From positions 2,914,001-2,978,000 of the forward strand of contig NZ_CP040788.1 of the NCBI RefSeq assembly GCF_021922985.1: a DNA stretch of 64,000 bases, given 5' to 3'. The position numbers and the translations under genes are program-made. How positions within the stretch are numbered: the stretch's first letter is position 1; each line of letters opens with the position of its first letter. The notes beneath the pieces are model-generated. The model was not told the origin of the DNA. It was given only the letters and a program-made list of their open reading frames with translations, and did no database searches. Positions 26,306 through 35,345 of this stretch are shown in pieces. Source of the stretch: Clavibacter michiganensis subsp. tessellarius (GTDB taxonomy: Bacteria > Actinomycetota > Actinomycetes > Actinomycetales > Microbacteriaceae).

Positions 26306-27490
26306 GTGAGGCGCCTCGAGCGGCTCACCGCGTCCGGCGCCGACGTCGTGCCCCTCCTCCGCGCCGCGCTCGCGGGGGACGGCCCGGCGCTGCTCGCGCG
26401 CCCGGTGGACGCGCCCGCGGCCGTCGGGGATCCGCCGCCGGTCGAGGTCGAGCGACGCGTCGCGCTCGTGGTCGAGACCTCCGGCACCACCTCCCGGCCC
26501 AAGCGCGTGGCCCTGTCGTCGGATGCGCTGCTGGCGAGCGCCGCCGCGTCGCAGACCGCGCTCGGGGCGCCCGGGCAGTGGATCCTCGCGCTGCCCACCC
26601 ACTACATCGCCGGCCTGCAGGTGCTCGTGCGCTCGATCGCGGCGGGCACGGCACCGGCGGTCCTCGCGCCCGGCAGCTTCGACCCGCGCGCCTTCGCGGA
26701 CCTGGCCGCGTCGATGGACGCGCGCCTCGCCCGGTACACGTCGCTCGTGCCGACGCAGCTGCACCGGCTGGTCGAGGCGGCGGACGGCGGCGCAGCGGGG
26801 GACGACGCCCGCCGCGTCCGCGACGCCGTCCGCCGCCTCGACGCGATCCTCGTCGGCGGGCAGGCCACGCCCCCGCACCTCGTCGACCGGGCCGCCGCGC
26901 TCGGCTGGCGCGTGGTGCGCACCTACGGATCCAGCGAGACCGCCGGCGGCTGCGTGTACGACGGCGTGCCGGTCGCGACGGCCGAGGTCGCCGTCGTCGA
27001 CGGCCAGGTCGAGCTCGCCGGCCCGATGCTCGCGGAGGGCTACCTGGGCGACCCCGGCGCCACCGAAGCGGCGTTCGGCGAGCACGACGGCCGCCGCTGG
27101 TACCGCACGGGCGACGGCGGCGCGCTCGTCGACGGCGTGCTGCGGATCACCGGGCGGCTCGACGACGTCGTGATCTCCGGCGGCGAGAAGCTGCGGCTGG
27201 CCGCGGTCGAGGAGGCGGTGCGCTCGCTCGCGGCGTGGGACGCGCGCCTCGGCGAGGCCGTCGCGGTGCCCGGCGAGCACGCGGGGTGGGGCCAGCGTCC
27301 GGTGGTGTTCGTGCTGGGCGCGGTGGATCCTCAGCTCGCCGAGCGCGTGCGCCGCGAGCTGGCCGCGCGCCTCGGTCGCGTCGCCGGGTCGACCGCCGTG
27401 CGCGGGATCCCGGAGATGCCGACGCTGCCGTCCGGCAAGCCCGACCGGCGCGCGCTCCGGGCCCTGGCCGACGCGCATCCGGCCGCCTGA
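26306..27490 (+). CDS. menE: o-Succinylbenzoate-CoA ligase
   Basis: This 394-aa AMP-forming ligase has the phosphate loop VETSGTTSRPK, LPTHYIAGLQVLVRS, RTYGSSETAGGCVYDG, WYRTGDGG, GRLDDVVISGGEKL and the C-terminal lysine region LPSGKPDRRAL. It activates o-succinylbenzoate for MenB. It is shorter than many AMP-binding enzymes (about 450-500 aa) but typical of actinobacterial MenE. GTG start. A strong hairpin follows. Confidence 0.92.
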   Translation: MRRLERLTASGADVVPLLRAALAGDGPALLARPVDAPAAVGDPPPVEVERRVALVVETSGTTSRPKRVALSSDALLASAAASQTALGAPGQWILALPTHYIAGLQVLVRSIAAGTAPAVLAPGSFDPRAFADLAASMDARLARYTSLVPTQLHRLVEAADGGAAGDDARRVRDAVRRLDAILVGGQATPPHLVDRAAALGWRVVRTYGSSETAGGCVYDGVPVATAEVAVVDGQVELAGPMLAEGYLGDPGATEAAFGEHDGRRWYRTGDGGALVDGVLRITGRLDDVVISGGEKLRLAAVEEAVRSLAAWDARLGEAVAVPGEHAGWGQRPVVFVLGAVDPQLAERVRRELAARLGRVAGSTAVRGIPEMPTLPSGKPDRRALRALADAHPAA

Positions 27491-27518
27491 GGCACCGCGG
27501 CCCCGCGCCCGGGCATGA

Positions 27519-27551
27519 CGAGGGGCCGGATGCTCGGCACCCGGCCCCTCG
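27519..27551 (+). terminator. Terminator after menE
   Basis: Perfect 11-bp stem CGAGGGGCCGG/CCGGCCCCTCG with an 11-nt loop, between convergent menE and the CsbD gene; it could serve both. Confidence 0.8.
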
Positions 27552-27558
27552 CCTCTCA

Positions 27559-27574
27559 GGAGGGACGTCCCTCC
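27559..27574 (-). terminator. Short hairpin after the CsbD gene
   Basis: GGAGGGACGTCCCTCC is a perfect 16-bp palindrome 8 nt after the CsbD stop. As RNA it would form a 6-bp stem with a 4-nt loop. Confidence 0.5.
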
Positions 27575-27581
27575 GGAACTC

Positions 27582-27755
27582 TTACTTCTTGAAGACGTCC
27601 TTCACGTTCTCGCCGGCCTGCTTGGCGCTTGCCCCGGCCTGCTCCGCTTCGCCTTCGGCGACCTTGCTGTCGTCGCCGGTCAGCTTCCCGAAGGCCTCCT
27701 CGGCCTTCCCCGCGAGCTTCTCGCCGGTGTTCTGGGCCTTGTCGTCCGCACTCAT
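27582..27755 (-). CDS. CsbD-like stress protein (57 aa)
   Basis: The minus strand encodes a 57-aa, highly charged, Ala/Lys/Glu-rich helical protein: MSADDKAQNTGEKLAGKAEE, then AFGKLTGDDSKVAEGEAEQ and a C-terminal VKDVFKK. This is the CsbD pattern (G-K-AEEAFGKLTGD), a family of small sigma-B-controlled general stress proteins of unknown biochemical role. GGAG lies 5-6 nt upstream of ATG 27755. It falls inside a longer spurious frame and is easily missed. Confidence 0.85.
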   Translation of the reverse strand: MSADDKAQNTGEKLAGKAEEAFGKLTGDDSKVAEGEAEQAGASAKQAGENVKDVFKK

Positions 27756-27923
27756 GGGCGCTCCTTCGTTCGGTGGATGTGACGTCTCCGACGCTACGCC
27801 GGTCGGGCGCGGGCGTCACCCGGCTCACACCGGACGCTCGGGCGGGCGGATCCGGCCGGCCCGTCCGACAGCGCGAGCCCGGCCGGCCGGATCCGCCCGA
27901 CGGCCGCATGGGAGGATGGGCGC

Positions 27924-28280
27924 ATGGCGACCCGCACCCCCGACGCGCGCGCGAAGGGCCTCCTCTCCTGGCTGATCCTCGCGGTCGGCGTCGTCATCGC
28001 CGGCTTCACCGTGGCCATCCTCGTCGCCGCGATCGAGGCCGACGGGGTCGGCGAGGTCACCGGCACGCTCGTCGCGGGCGCCGTCGCGACGGTCGCGGCC
28101 GTGCTCGCCTTCGTGGACCAGCGGCGGAAGGTGCGCGCCACGCGCGCGGCCGAGCTGGCGGCGCGAGCGGATCCGACCGCATCGCGTGCGGGCGACGACG
28201 CCACCGCCGCCGCCGGGCCGACGGACCCCGCGGATCCGGCCCGCCCCTCCGCCGACGGGGACGCACCGCTCAGTCGATGA
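27924..28280 (+). CDS. Small membrane protein of unknown function
   Basis: This 118-aa protein has two membrane segments (LLSWLILAVGVVIAGFTVAIL and VTGTLVAGAVATVAAVLAFV), a basic QRRKVRATRA stretch and a disordered Ala/Asp/Pro-rich tail. I recognise no family. GAGGAT with a 6-nt spacer precedes ATG 27924 and can be read either as a ribosome site or as a degenerate -10. The 3' end overlaps the convergent NUDIX gene by 11 nt. Confidence 0.6.
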   Translation: MATRTPDARAKGLLSWLILAVGVVIAGFTVAILVAAIEADGVGEVTGTLVAGAVATVAAVLAFVDQRRKVRATRAAELAARADPTASRAGDDATAAAGPTDPADPARPSADGDAPLSR

Positions 28281-28815
28281 GCCGGAGCGCCACCAGGCGC
28301 TCCAGGGCCGCCTGCCCGGCGGGCGGGCAGCGGTCGGCGTCCGCGGACCCCACGAGCTCGAGCTCGGCGACCTCGCCCGAGGCGACGGGCTCCTGCTCGC
28401 GGTCCCGCGGCTCCGCCCGGTAGACGGTCATGCTCACGAGGCGTCCGGCGTGCACGCCGTGGGCGTCGGCGAGGACCGTGAAGAGGTCCTCGACGGTCGC
28501 GGGGTCGATGTCGAGCCCGACCTCCTCGGCGGCCTCGCGCATCAGCGCCTGCCGCGCGCCCTCGCCCGGCTCGATCTTGCCGCCGGGCAGGTAGAGCACG
28601 TCCTGGCCCTCGACGCGCACCATCAGCACCCGCCGGTCGCGGATGAGGGCCAGCGCGGAGACGCGCAGCGGCCGCTCGGAGGCGGCGCGGAGCGGGTCGT
28701 CGGATGCGGGGCCGTCGGGGCCGTCCGGCTGATCGAGGTCGTCGTCGTCATCGTCGTCATCGTCGTCGATGACGGGGAGGACGGGTCGACGGGCCGGGTC
28801 GGGGGTCGAGGTCAC
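28270..28815 (-). CDS. NUDIX hydrolase with an N-terminal poly-Asp tract
   Basis: This 181-aa protein contains a Nudix box beginning GGKIEPGEGARQALMREAAE followed by EVGL (G-x5-E-x7-REUxEExGU). The fold begins near residue 47 (RPLRVSALALIRDRRVLMVR). It hydrolyses a nucleoside-diphosphate-linked compound; the substrate is unknown. Residues 17-26 are ten consecutive aspartates encoded by a GAC/GAT run, inside a disordered acidic leader that is not part of the domain. GTG start with GGAG 4 nt upstream. Confidence 0.87.
   Translation of the reverse strand: MTSTPDPARRPVLPVIDDDDDDDDDDLDQPDGPDGPASDDPLRAASERPLRVSALALIRDRRVLMVRVEGQDVLYLPGGKIEPGEGARQALMREAAEEVGLDIDPATVEDLFTVLADAHGVHAGRLVSMTVYRAEPRDREQEPVASGEVAELELVGSADADRCPPAGQAALERLVALRLID
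28741..28772 (-). repeat. Trinucleotide run encoding ten aspartates
   Basis: Repeated GAC/GAT codons give a pure Asp tract in the NUDIX protein leader. The run is liable to slippage in steps of three. Confidence 0.85.
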
Positions 28816-28822
28816 GGGTCTC

Positions 28823-29440
28823 CTACAGTCCGTCGAGGCTCGTGCGAGCCGCCCACTCGACGTCGAGCAGGGCGACGACCACGGTATCGGCCCACGCCCC
28901 CTCGACCCACCTGTCGTGCACGAGCAGGGCCTCCCGGCGCATGCCGAGGCGCGTGGCCAGGGCGAGTGCCGCCGCGTCGCGTGCGTCCGCCCGGGCCGTG
29001 ACGCGGTGGACGCCGGCCTCCTCGAACAGCAGCTCGAGGATCCGGTCGGCCGCCTCGCCCGCGAGCCCCGCCCCGCGCACGTCCTCGTGCAGGACGACGC
29101 CGAGCTCGGCCTGGCGGGCGGCGGGCTCGCGCAGCCGCGCGTGCGCCTCGCCGACCACGTGGGCGGGTCGCGGACCCTGGGCCGGCAGCTCCACGGCGAG
29201 GGCCAGCCGGTCGCCGACGGCAGCGAGGCGCGTCCAGCCGAGGCGGTCGGCGAGCAGGCGCGCCGCGTCGGGTCGGGCGCCCGTCGGGGTGCCGGCCAGG
29301 TGGCCGCGCGCGCCCGGCGAGGTCGCGTAGGCGTCGACGGCGACCAGGTCGTCGGGCGCGAACGGACGGAGCACGAGGCGGGAGGTGCGGATCGGCCCGC
29401 GCACGTCGACGGGGCCGATCGCGGGCAGGTCTCCGTGCAC
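28823..29440 (-). CDS. GNAT family N-acetyltransferase
   Basis: This 205-aa acetyltransferase has the RTSRLVLRPFAPDDLVAVDAY opening of the RimJ/RimL-like group, the beta-4 segment AELGVVLHEDVRGAGLAGEAA (acetyl-CoA site) and VHRVTARADARDAAALALATRLGMRREALLVHDRW. The target is unknown. GTG 29440 was chosen for GGAG 7 nt upstream; GTG 29404 is possible. It lies 14 nt behind a paralogous GNAT gene, probably from an old duplication. Confidence 0.83.
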   Translation of the reverse strand: MHGDLPAIGPVDVRGPIRTSRLVLRPFAPDDLVAVDAYATSPGARGHLAGTPTGARPDAARLLADRLGWTRLAAVGDRLALAVELPAQGPRPAHVVGEAHARLREPAARQAELGVVLHEDVRGAGLAGEAADRILELLFEEAGVHRVTARADARDAAALALATRLGMRREALLVHDRWVEGAWADTVVVALLDVEWAARTSLDGL

Positions 29441-29454
29441 GATGCGGCTCCGGG

Positions 29455-30090
29455 TCAGGGCGCCGGCGGCGTGGCCGCCCACTCGTCGGCGAGCACGGCG
29501 TAGTAGAGGCTGTCGACCCACTCGCCCTTCACGAGGTGCTCCTCGCGGAAGCGGCCCTCGAGGCGCATGCCGAGGCGCTCGGCCATGCGCGCGGAGGAGG
29601 AGTTGCGGGCGTCGAGCTGCGCGACGACGCGGTGGGCGCCGGCACGCCGGAAGGCGATGTCGATGAGGGCGCGGCTGGCCTCCGTGGCGTAGCCGCGGCC
29701 GGCGAAGTCGGGGTTCATGACCCAGCCCACCTCGAGCTGCCGCGACGGGACGTTGCGGAGGAGGAGCGACACGTCGCCCACCACGCGGCCCGACGACGCC
29801 CGCGGGTTGAGGCTCGGCTCGTCCGGCAGCTCCACGGCGAGGCCGAGGAAGTCGTGGCCCTGCTCGAGGCGGGTCTTGCGGCGGCGGTCGGCCAGGTGGC
29901 GCTTCGAGGCGGCGCGGTCGCGGAGCGGCCAGAACATGTACTCGACCACCTCGCGCCGGCGCTGGATGTCGGCGAAGTCGTCGAGGTCGTCGGCCGTGTA
30001 GGGCCGGAGCACGAGGCGCTCGGTGCGCACCGGATCCGTCATCCGGAGGGGCGCGTCGAGGCGCGGACCGCGGAGGACGCGGGGCCTCAC
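29455..30090 (-). CDS. GNAT family N-acetyltransferase (paralogue)
   Basis: This 211-aa RimJ/RimL-like acetyltransferase has [44 protein letters not shown] and [40 protein letters not shown]. It is the better-conserved copy of the pair. GTG 30090 overlaps the hemA stop (GTGA), so the two acetyltransferases are cotranscribed with hemA. ATG 30042 is an alternative start. The substrate is unknown. Confidence 0.85.
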   Translation of the reverse strand: MRPRVLRGPRLDAPLRMTDPVRTERLVLRPYTADDLDDFADIQRRREVVEYMFWPLRDRAASKRHLADRRRKTRLEQGHDFLGLAVELPDEPSLNPRASSGRVVGDVSLLLRNVPSRQLEVGWVMNPDFAGRGYATEASRALIDIAFRRAGAHRVVAQLDARNSSSARMAERLGMRLEGRFREEHLVKGEWVDSLYYAVLADEWAATPPAP

Positions 30091-31406
30091 GACGCCGAGC
30101 CCGCCTCACCGGTGCGGGGCAGCGCGACGGCGACGGGGGAGGACACCGCGGCGGGCACCTCCACGTCGAGCCCGAAGAGCGCCTGCACGGCGTCGACCAC
30201 GCGGGCGCCCTCGCCCTGGCGCGCGAGCTCGCGGGCCCGGACGGACGGCTGGTGCACGAGGACGCTCACGAGGTGGCGGAGCGCCTTCTCGGTGGCCTCG
30301 GAGGAGTCGCCGCGCTTGCGGACGCGCTCCAGCTCGCCCTCGAGGACGTCGAAGATGTGGGTGCGGAGGGCCACGACCGCGGGGGCCACCTCGTCCTCGG
30401 CGCTCGCGGCGCGGAACTCGGCGGCGGCGGTGCTGACGATCTCGCGGGCGTCGTCCGTGGCGGTGAGGTCGCGGAGCGGCGCGTGCAGGCTGATGGTCTC
30501 CAGGTCGAGCAGCTCGACGCCGTCGACCGTGACGACGTCCGGATCCACGTTGCGCGGCAGCCCGAGGTCGATGACGAGGCGGCGGCGGCCGTCCCCTGAG
30601 ACGGCGGCGGCGGCCTGCATGTGATGGGCGGCGAGCACGGACTTCGGCGCCGTGCTGCAGGTGACGACGATGTCGGAGGCGGCGAGCGCGCGGAGCAGGT
30701 CGCGCCCCTCCACCGCGGGGATGCCGTGGGGGCCGGCGAACTTCTGCGCGCGGCCCGAGGGGGAGTAGACGTGCACGTCGACGACGCCGCGGTCACGGAG
30801 CGCCGCGAGGCTCGCGCCGGCGTAGGCGCCCGTGCCGACCAGGAGGACGCGGGTGGCCGACCAGTCGGCGATGCGGCTCTCGGCGAGGTCGAGCGCGAGG
30901 CGGACCATGGATCGCCCGGCGCTCTGCAGGCCCGTGCGGGTCTTGACGCCGCGCGAGGTGTTGGACGCGGTCTGGAAGAGGCGCTCGAGGCCCGTGCTCG
31001 TGGTGCCGCCCGTGCGCGCGCCCTCGAGCGCGCGGCGGACCTGCCCGGCGATCTCGCCCTCGCCGACCACGACGGACTCGAGGCCCGAGGAGACGGCGAA
31101 CAGGTGCTCGGCGACCGCGTCACCGCACTTCACGTCGACGCTGCCGCGGACGTCGTCGCGGTCGATGCCGCTCGCCCCGCTGACCACGTCGACCGTGGCC
31201 TCGACGGCCAGCGCGCGGGCCGCGGTGAGGGGCTCCTCGACGTCGAGGTAGGCCTCGAAGCGGTTGCAGGTGGCGAGGACGACGGCCCCCGCGATGAAGT
31301 CGTTCTGCTCCATGAGCGTGCCGGCGACGGAGGGTGCGGCCACGGACAGCTTCTCGAGGACCTCGAAGCTGGCGTTGTGATGACTCGCCGTCAGACATAT
31401 GAGCAC
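30087..31406 (-). CDS. hemA: Glutamyl-tRNA reductase
   Basis: This 439-aa enzyme has the nucleophilic cysteine in [13 protein letters not shown] (Cys47), the signature block [11 protein letters not shown] and a Rossmann NADPH domain ([13 protein letters not shown]). It makes glutamate-1-semialdehyde from Glu-tRNA, the committed step of C5 heme synthesis. The GTG start follows TACCAT on the minus strand by 5 nt, so the leader is absent or minimal. It is divergent from hemE and opposite in strand to the other heme genes. Confidence 0.95.
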   Translation of the reverse strand: MLICLTASHHNASFEVLEKLSVAAPSVAGTLMEQNDFIAGAVVLATCNRFEAYLDVEEPLTAARALAVEATVDVVSGASGIDRDDVRGSVDVKCGDAVAEHLFAVSSGLESVVVGEGEIAGQVRRALEGARTGGTTSTGLERLFQTASNTSRGVKTRTGLQSAGRSMVRLALDLAESRIADWSATRVLLVGTGAYAGASLAALRDRGVVDVHVYSPSGRAQKFAGPHGIPAVEGRDLLRALAASDIVVTCSTAPKSVLAAHHMQAAAAVSGDGRRRLVIDLGLPRNVDPDVVTVDGVELLDLETISLHAPLRDLTATDDAREIVSTAAAEFRAASAEDEVAPAVVALRTHIFDVLEGELERVRKRGDSSEATEKALRHLVSVLVHQPSVRARELARQGEGARVVDAVQALFGLDVEVPAAVSSPVAVALPRTGEAGSAS

Positions 31407-31411
31407 AGTCC

Positions 31412-31417
31412 ATGGTA
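31412..31417 (-). promoter_or_regulatory. Candidate -10 TACCAT for hemA
   Basis: Minus-strand TACCAT ends 5 nt before GTG 31406. It lies in the 173-nt divergent region between hemA and hemE; no clear hemE -10 was found there. Confidence 0.4.
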
Positions 31418-31579
31418 AACCTCCCCGCCGTGTGGTCGGGGCCGGTGAGGGTGCCCTGCCTCCCGGGGTCGGGGCCCCGGCGCCGGCAGCCTCGGCGTCC
31501 GCCTCGCCGACAGCCTCGCCGTCCGCGTCGTCCGCCGGCCCGCGTCCCCAGCCGAGCGGGCGCGCAGGCGGGGGATGCG

Positions 31580-32704
31580 ATGATCTCCTCCGTGATCACG
31601 CCCGCATCCTCCGCCTCCGCGCCCGCATCCGCCGCCCTCCCGCTCCCCGCCGAGCACCCGCTCAACACCCGCACCGCGTCGTCGCTGCTCGTCGAGGCGT
31701 ACCGCGGCCACCGCGGAGACCGCGCGCCCGTGTGGTTCATGCGCCAGGCCGGCCGCTCGCTGCCCGAGTACCGCGAGCTGCGCGTGGGCACCCGCATGCT
31801 CGACGCGTGCCTCGACCCGGAGATGGCCAGCGAGATCACGCTCCAGCCCGTCCGCCGCCACCACGTGGACGCGGGCATCTTCTTCAGCGACATCGTCATC
31901 CCGCTCAAGCTCGCGGGCGTGGGCGTCGACATCGTCGCGGGGCGCGGACCGGTGCTCGAGAAGCCCGTCCGCACCGCCGCCGACGTGGCCGCGCTGCCGG
32001 CGCTCGACCCCGCCGCGCTCGAGCCCATCCGCCAGGCCGTCGCGCGCACCGTCGCGGAGCTCGGCGACACCCCGCTCATCGGCTTCGCGGGCGCCCCCTT
32101 CACGCTCGCCGCGTACCTCGTCGAGGGCGGGCCGAGCAAGGACCACATCGCGGCCCGCGGCCTCATGCACGCGGATCCCGACGCCTGGGACGCCCTCATG
32201 CGCTGGTGCGCCGAGATCACGGGCGTCTTCCTCCGCGCGCAGGTCATGGCCGGCGCCTCCGCCGCGCAGCTCTTCGACTCCTGGGCCGGCGGCCTCTCGC
32301 TCGCCGACTACACGCAGCGCGTCGCCCCGGCCTCCGCGCTCGCGCTCGACCACGTGCGCACCATCACCGCGGCCGACGGCCGCACCGTCCCGCTCGTCCA
32401 CTTCGGCGTCGGCACCGGCGAGCTCCTCGGCGCGATGCACGACGTGGGCGTCGACGCGGTGGGCGTCGACTGGCGCATCCCGCTCGACGAGGCGTCGCGC
32501 CGGCTCGGCGGATCCGTCCCCGTCCAGGGCAACGTCGACCCGGCCCTGCTGGCCGCGCCGTGGCCGATCCTCGAGGCGCACGTCCGCGACGTGCTCGAGC
32601 GCGGGACGGCGGCGCCGGCGCACATCCTCAACCTCGGCCACGGCGTGCCGCCCGAGACCGACCCGACCGTGCTCACGCGCATCGTGGACCTGGTCCGTGG
32701 CTAG
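31580..32704 (+). CDS. hemE: Uroporphyrinogen decarboxylase
   Basis: This protein is about 374 aa. It contains the N-terminal family signature [19 protein letters not shown], the [16 protein letters not shown] stretch ([11 protein letters not shown]), [21 protein letters not shown] and the second signature [14 protein letters not shown]. It decarboxylates uroporphyrinogen III to coproporphyrinogen III. ATG 31580 was chosen by alignment of the start with the family; the open frame extends upstream to 31412 with low-complexity Arg/Pro residues that look non-coding. It overlaps hemY by 8 nt. Confidence 0.93.
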   Translation: MISSVITPASSASAPASAALPLPAEHPLNTRTASSLLVEAYRGHRGDRAPVWFMRQAGRSLPEYRELRVGTRMLDACLDPEMASEITLQPVRRHHVDAGIFFSDIVIPLKLAGVGVDIVAGRGPVLEKPVRTAADVAALPALDPAALEPIRQAVARTVAELGDTPLIGFAGAPFTLAAYLVEGGPSKDHIAARGLMHADPDAWDALMRWCAEITGVFLRAQVMAGASAAQLFDSWAGGLSLADYTQRVAPASALALDHVRTITAADGRTVPLVHFGVGTGELLGAMHDVGVDAVGVDWRIPLDEASRRLGGSVPVQGNVDPALLAAPWPILEAHVRDVLERGTAAPAHILNLGHGVPPETDPTVLTRIVDLVRG

Positions 32705-34139
32705 CGACCCGCGGCAGGCGGCCGGCGAGGTGGACCCGACCGACGTCGTCGTGGTCGGCGGCGGGGTGGGCGGCCTCATCGCCGCCCGCGCCTGCGCCCT
32801 GGCCGGCCGGCGCGTGATCCTCGTGGAGGCGTCGCCCGCGCTCGGCGGCACCGTCGGATCCCACGTGGTCGACGGCCTCCGCCTCGACAGCGGCGCCGAG
32901 AGCTTCGCGACCCGCCGCGGCACGGTCGCCGCCTACCTCGGCGAGCTCGGCCTCGCCGACCGCATCGTGCAGCCGAACCCGGACGGCGCGTGGGTGCAGC
33001 TCGCCGAGCGGGCCATCCAGCTCCCGCGCACGGGCCTCCTCGGGATCCCGGCGCACCCGTTCGACCTCACCATCGCCACCGCGATCGGCCGCGTCGGCGT
33101 CGTCCGCGCCAAGGCCGACCTCGCGCTCCCCGCCTCCGTCGGCGCGAAGGAGCGCACGCTCGGCGGCCTCGTCCGCGCCCGCATGGGCGACCGCGTCGTC
33201 GACCGGCTCGTCGCCCCCATCGTCTCCGGCGTGCACAGCGCGCACCCCGACGAGGTCGACGCCGACTCCGTCGCGCCCGGCCTCCGCGCCGGCCTCGCCG
33301 AGCACGGCTCGCTCGGGCGCGCGGTCGCGTCCATGCGCGCCGCCTCGCCCGCGGGATCCGCCGTGAGCGGCGTCGTCGGCGGAGTGCACCTCCTCGTCGA
33401 CGCGCTCGTCGCCGACCTCCAGCGCCTCGGCGTCGACGTGCGCACCTCGCTCGCCGTGGAGTCCGTGCACCGGCACCGCTCCCACGAGGGCGCCGCCGCC
33501 TTCGACGACTGGCACGTCGAGCTCGCGGACGGCCGCGGCATCGACGCCGCCGGCGTGGTCCTCGCGATCCCCGCGGCGGGACTCGTCCGGCTCTTCTCCG
33601 GCCTCGCGCCGCGCGCCGTCACCGAGGGCTGGCCCGAGCCGTCCTCCGTCGAGCTCGTCACGCTCGTCGTCCGCGCCCCCGAGCTCGACGCCGCCCCGCG
33701 CGGCACGGGCGTGCTGGTCTCCGCCGACGTGCCCGACGTGCGCGCGAAGGCCCTCACGCACGCGACCGCCAAGTGGCCGTGGCTGAAGGACCTCGCGGGC
33801 GACCGGCACGTGCTCCGCCTCTCCTACGGGCGCGCGGGCGGGAACGACGACACCGCCGCGGTCCCCGACGACGAGCTGACGGCCATCGCGGTGCGCGACG
33901 CGTCCGCGCTGCTGGGGACCGACCTCGCGGGCCGGGTCACCGGATCCGCCCGCGTGCGCTGGACCAACGCCCTCCCGTTCGCCGCCTCCGGGCACCGCGA
34001 GCGCGTGCAGGCCGTGCGGGACGAGGCGGCCGAGCACCCGGGCCTCGAGATCACCGGATCCGCGGTCGCGGGCACCGGCCTCGCCTCCGTCGTGGCCGAC
34101 GCGGTCGCCGCCGCCGACCGCGTCCTCGCGCGGCGGTGA
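32697..34139 (+). CDS. hemY: Coproporphyrinogen/protoporphyrinogen oxidase (HemY/CgoX type)
   Basis: This 480-aa FAD enzyme has the dinucleotide motif VVVVGGGVGGLIAARACALAG, VEASPALGGTV and LDSGAESFATRRG near the N-terminus, and the C-terminal FAD contact around ITGSAVAGTGLASVVADA. In organisms with HemQ, this enzyme oxidises coproporphyrinogen III to coproporphyrin III. The GTG start lies within the end of hemE. Confidence 0.93.
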   Translation: MASDPRQAAGEVDPTDVVVVGGGVGGLIAARACALAGRRVILVEASPALGGTVGSHVVDGLRLDSGAESFATRRGTVAAYLGELGLADRIVQPNPDGAWVQLAERAIQLPRTGLLGIPAHPFDLTIATAIGRVGVVRAKADLALPASVGAKERTLGGLVRARMGDRVVDRLVAPIVSGVHSAHPDEVDADSVAPGLRAGLAEHGSLGRAVASMRAASPAGSAVSGVVGGVHLLVDALVADLQRLGVDVRTSLAVESVHRHRSHEGAAAFDDWHVELADGRGIDAAGVVLAIPAAGLVRLFSGLAPRAVTEGWPEPSSVELVTLVVRAPELDAAPRGTGVLVSADVPDVRAKALTHATAKWPWLKDLAGDRHVLRLSYGRAGGNDDTAAVPDDELTAIAVRDASALLGTDLAGRVTGSARVRWTNALPFAASGHRERVQAVRDEAAEHPGLEITGSAVAGTGLASVVADAVAAADRVLARR

Positions 34140-34210
34140 GCCTGGCGAGACCCGGCTGGCCGAGCAGCGCCCGTCCCGCCGCCCCCGACCACGCGCGTGC
34201 GCCGGAGGGA

Positions 34211-34216
34211 TACGCT
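34211..34216 (+). promoter_or_regulatory. -10 TACGCT upstream of the YtxH/holin block
   Basis: TACGCT in the 124-nt gap would start transcription near 34223, about 40 nt before ATG 34264. This suggests that the block has its own promoter. Confidence 0.4.
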
Positions 34217-34263
34217 GAACGGACGTGCGCCCCACGTGCCCCCTCAACGATCGGAGATCTCCC

Positions 34264-34605
34264 ATGAAAGGCAAGCTTCTCTTCGTCGCCGGAGCCGGTG
34301 TCGGCTACGTCCTCGGCGCCCGCGCCGGACGCAAGCGCTACGAGCAGATCCGCACGAACGCCAAGAAGGTCTGGGACGACCCGAAGGTCCAGCGCCAGGT
34401 CGACAACGCGGCCGGCTTCGTGAAGGACCACACCCCCGACGTCGCGCACGCGGTCGTCGGCGGCGCCAAGAAGGTCGTCGGCACCGTCACGGGCGGCAAG
34501 AAGGACTCGTCCGCCGGATCCACGCCCTCCAGCGCGTCCACCTCGTCGTACCCGACCATGGACCCCGCCTCGCCCGAGCCGAACGGCTCCGGCACCTCCC
34601 GCTGA
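34264..34605 (+). CDS. YtxH-like small membrane-associated protein
   Basis: This 113-aa protein has an N-terminal hydrophobic stretch KLLFVAGAGVGYVLGARAGR ending in the basic YtxH-type motif, an amphipathic helical middle (YEQIRTNAKKVWDDPKVQRQV) and a Ser/Thr/Pro-rich tail. YtxH-domain proteins are linked to envelope stress; the mechanism is unknown. A GGAGAT ribosome site precedes ATG. It begins a three-gene envelope set with holin-X and DUF3618 proteins. Confidence 0.78.
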   Translation: MKGKLLFVAGAGVGYVLGARAGRKRYEQIRTNAKKVWDDPKVQRQVDNAAGFVKDHTPDVAHAVVGGAKKVVGTVTGGKKDSSAGSTPSSASTSSYPTMDPASPEPNGSGTSR

Positions 34606-34637
34606 CCCGCCCGCCCATCCCCAGGAGGGAACCCCGC

Positions 34638-35054
34638 ATGACGGATCAGGATCTCAATCCGAAGAGCAAGCGCTCGCTCGTCCGGCTCGTCGCCGACCTG
34701 CCGACCCTCATCGTCCAGCTGGTCAAGGACGAGATCGAGTCGTTCAAGAACGAGCTCGTCTCCAAGCTCAAGCACGCGGGGATCGGCGCCGGCTTCCTCG
34801 TCGTCGCGCTCTTCTTCGCGTTCATCGCGTTCCTGGTGCTCGTCGCCGCCGCGATCCTCGGCCTGTCCGAGGCGTTCTCGCCGTGGCTCTCCGCGCTCAT
34901 CGTCGCCGGCGTGTTCCTCCTGATCACGGTGGTGCTGGCGCTGCTCGGCATCCGCTGGCTCAAGAAGGGCGTCCCGCCGACGCCCGAGGAGACCGTGGAC
35001 AGCCTCAAGGAGGACGTCGACGCGGTGAAGGGGACCGGCAAGTATGAGCACTGA
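34638..35054 (+). CDS. Phage-holin-like membrane protein (holin-X/DUF1469 type)
   Basis: This 138-aa protein has a cytoplasmic N-terminal amphipathic helix (LVRLVADLPTLIVQLVKDEI), two membrane helices (GAGFLVVALFFAFIAFLVLVAA and WLSALIVAGVFLLITVVLALLG) and an acidic C-terminus. This is the actinobacterial putative holin superfamily pattern, which is chromosomal and not evidence of a prophage. GGAGGGA lies 7 nt before ATG. It overlaps the DUF3618 gene by 11 nt. Confidence 0.85.
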   Translation: MTDQDLNPKSKRSLVRLVADLPTLIVQLVKDEIESFKNELVSKLKHAGIGAGFLVVALFFAFIAFLVLVAAAILGLSEAFSPWLSALIVAGVFLLITVVLALLGIRWLKKGVPPTPEETVDSLKEDVDAVKGTGKYEH

Positions 35055-35319
35055 CCGCCCCCGCCCCGTCGGCCCGCGCTCGCGCACGGAGCTGAAGCTC
35101 GACATCCAGCACACGCGCGAGGAGATCGCCGCCACGCTCGACGCGCTGGAGTCGAAGCTCAACGTGCGGCGCCGGGCGAAGGACGGCATCGCCGACCTCC
35201 GTCGCCGGATCCGCCGCACCGCGGACGAGGACCCGTTGCTGCTCGTGGCCGTCGGCGTGGGCGCGGTCGTGGTGATCGGCGGCGTGGTCTGGGCCGTGTC
35301 GCGCGCCGCGCGCCGCTGA
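35044..35319 (+). CDS. DUF3618 protein
   Basis: This 91-aa protein has the DUF3618 core SRTELKLDIQHTREEIAATLDALESKLNVRRRAKDGI and a C-terminal membrane helix (LLLVAVGVGAVVVIGGVVWAVS). The function is unknown. The family is repeatedly found next to YtxH- and holin-X-like genes in actinobacteria, as here, suggesting a shared membrane complex. Confidence 0.85.
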   Translation: MSTDRPRPVGPRSRTELKLDIQHTREEIAATLDALESKLNVRRRAKDGIADLRRRIRRTADEDPLLLVAVGVGAVVVIGGVVWAVSRAARR

Positions 35320-35345
35320 CGCCGGACCGGACGGGACCGCTCGTC

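Noticed and set aside
31412..31579. N-terminal extension of HemE from an upstream start
   Set aside because: The extra residues are a low-complexity Arg/Pro run with no family similarity. ATG 31580 fits the usual HemE length.
34638..35054. Phage holin suggesting a prophage
   Set aside because: The protein belongs to the chromosomal actinobacterial holin-X type and has no phage neighbours (no terminase, capsid or integrase); it sits with YtxH and DUF3618 genes.
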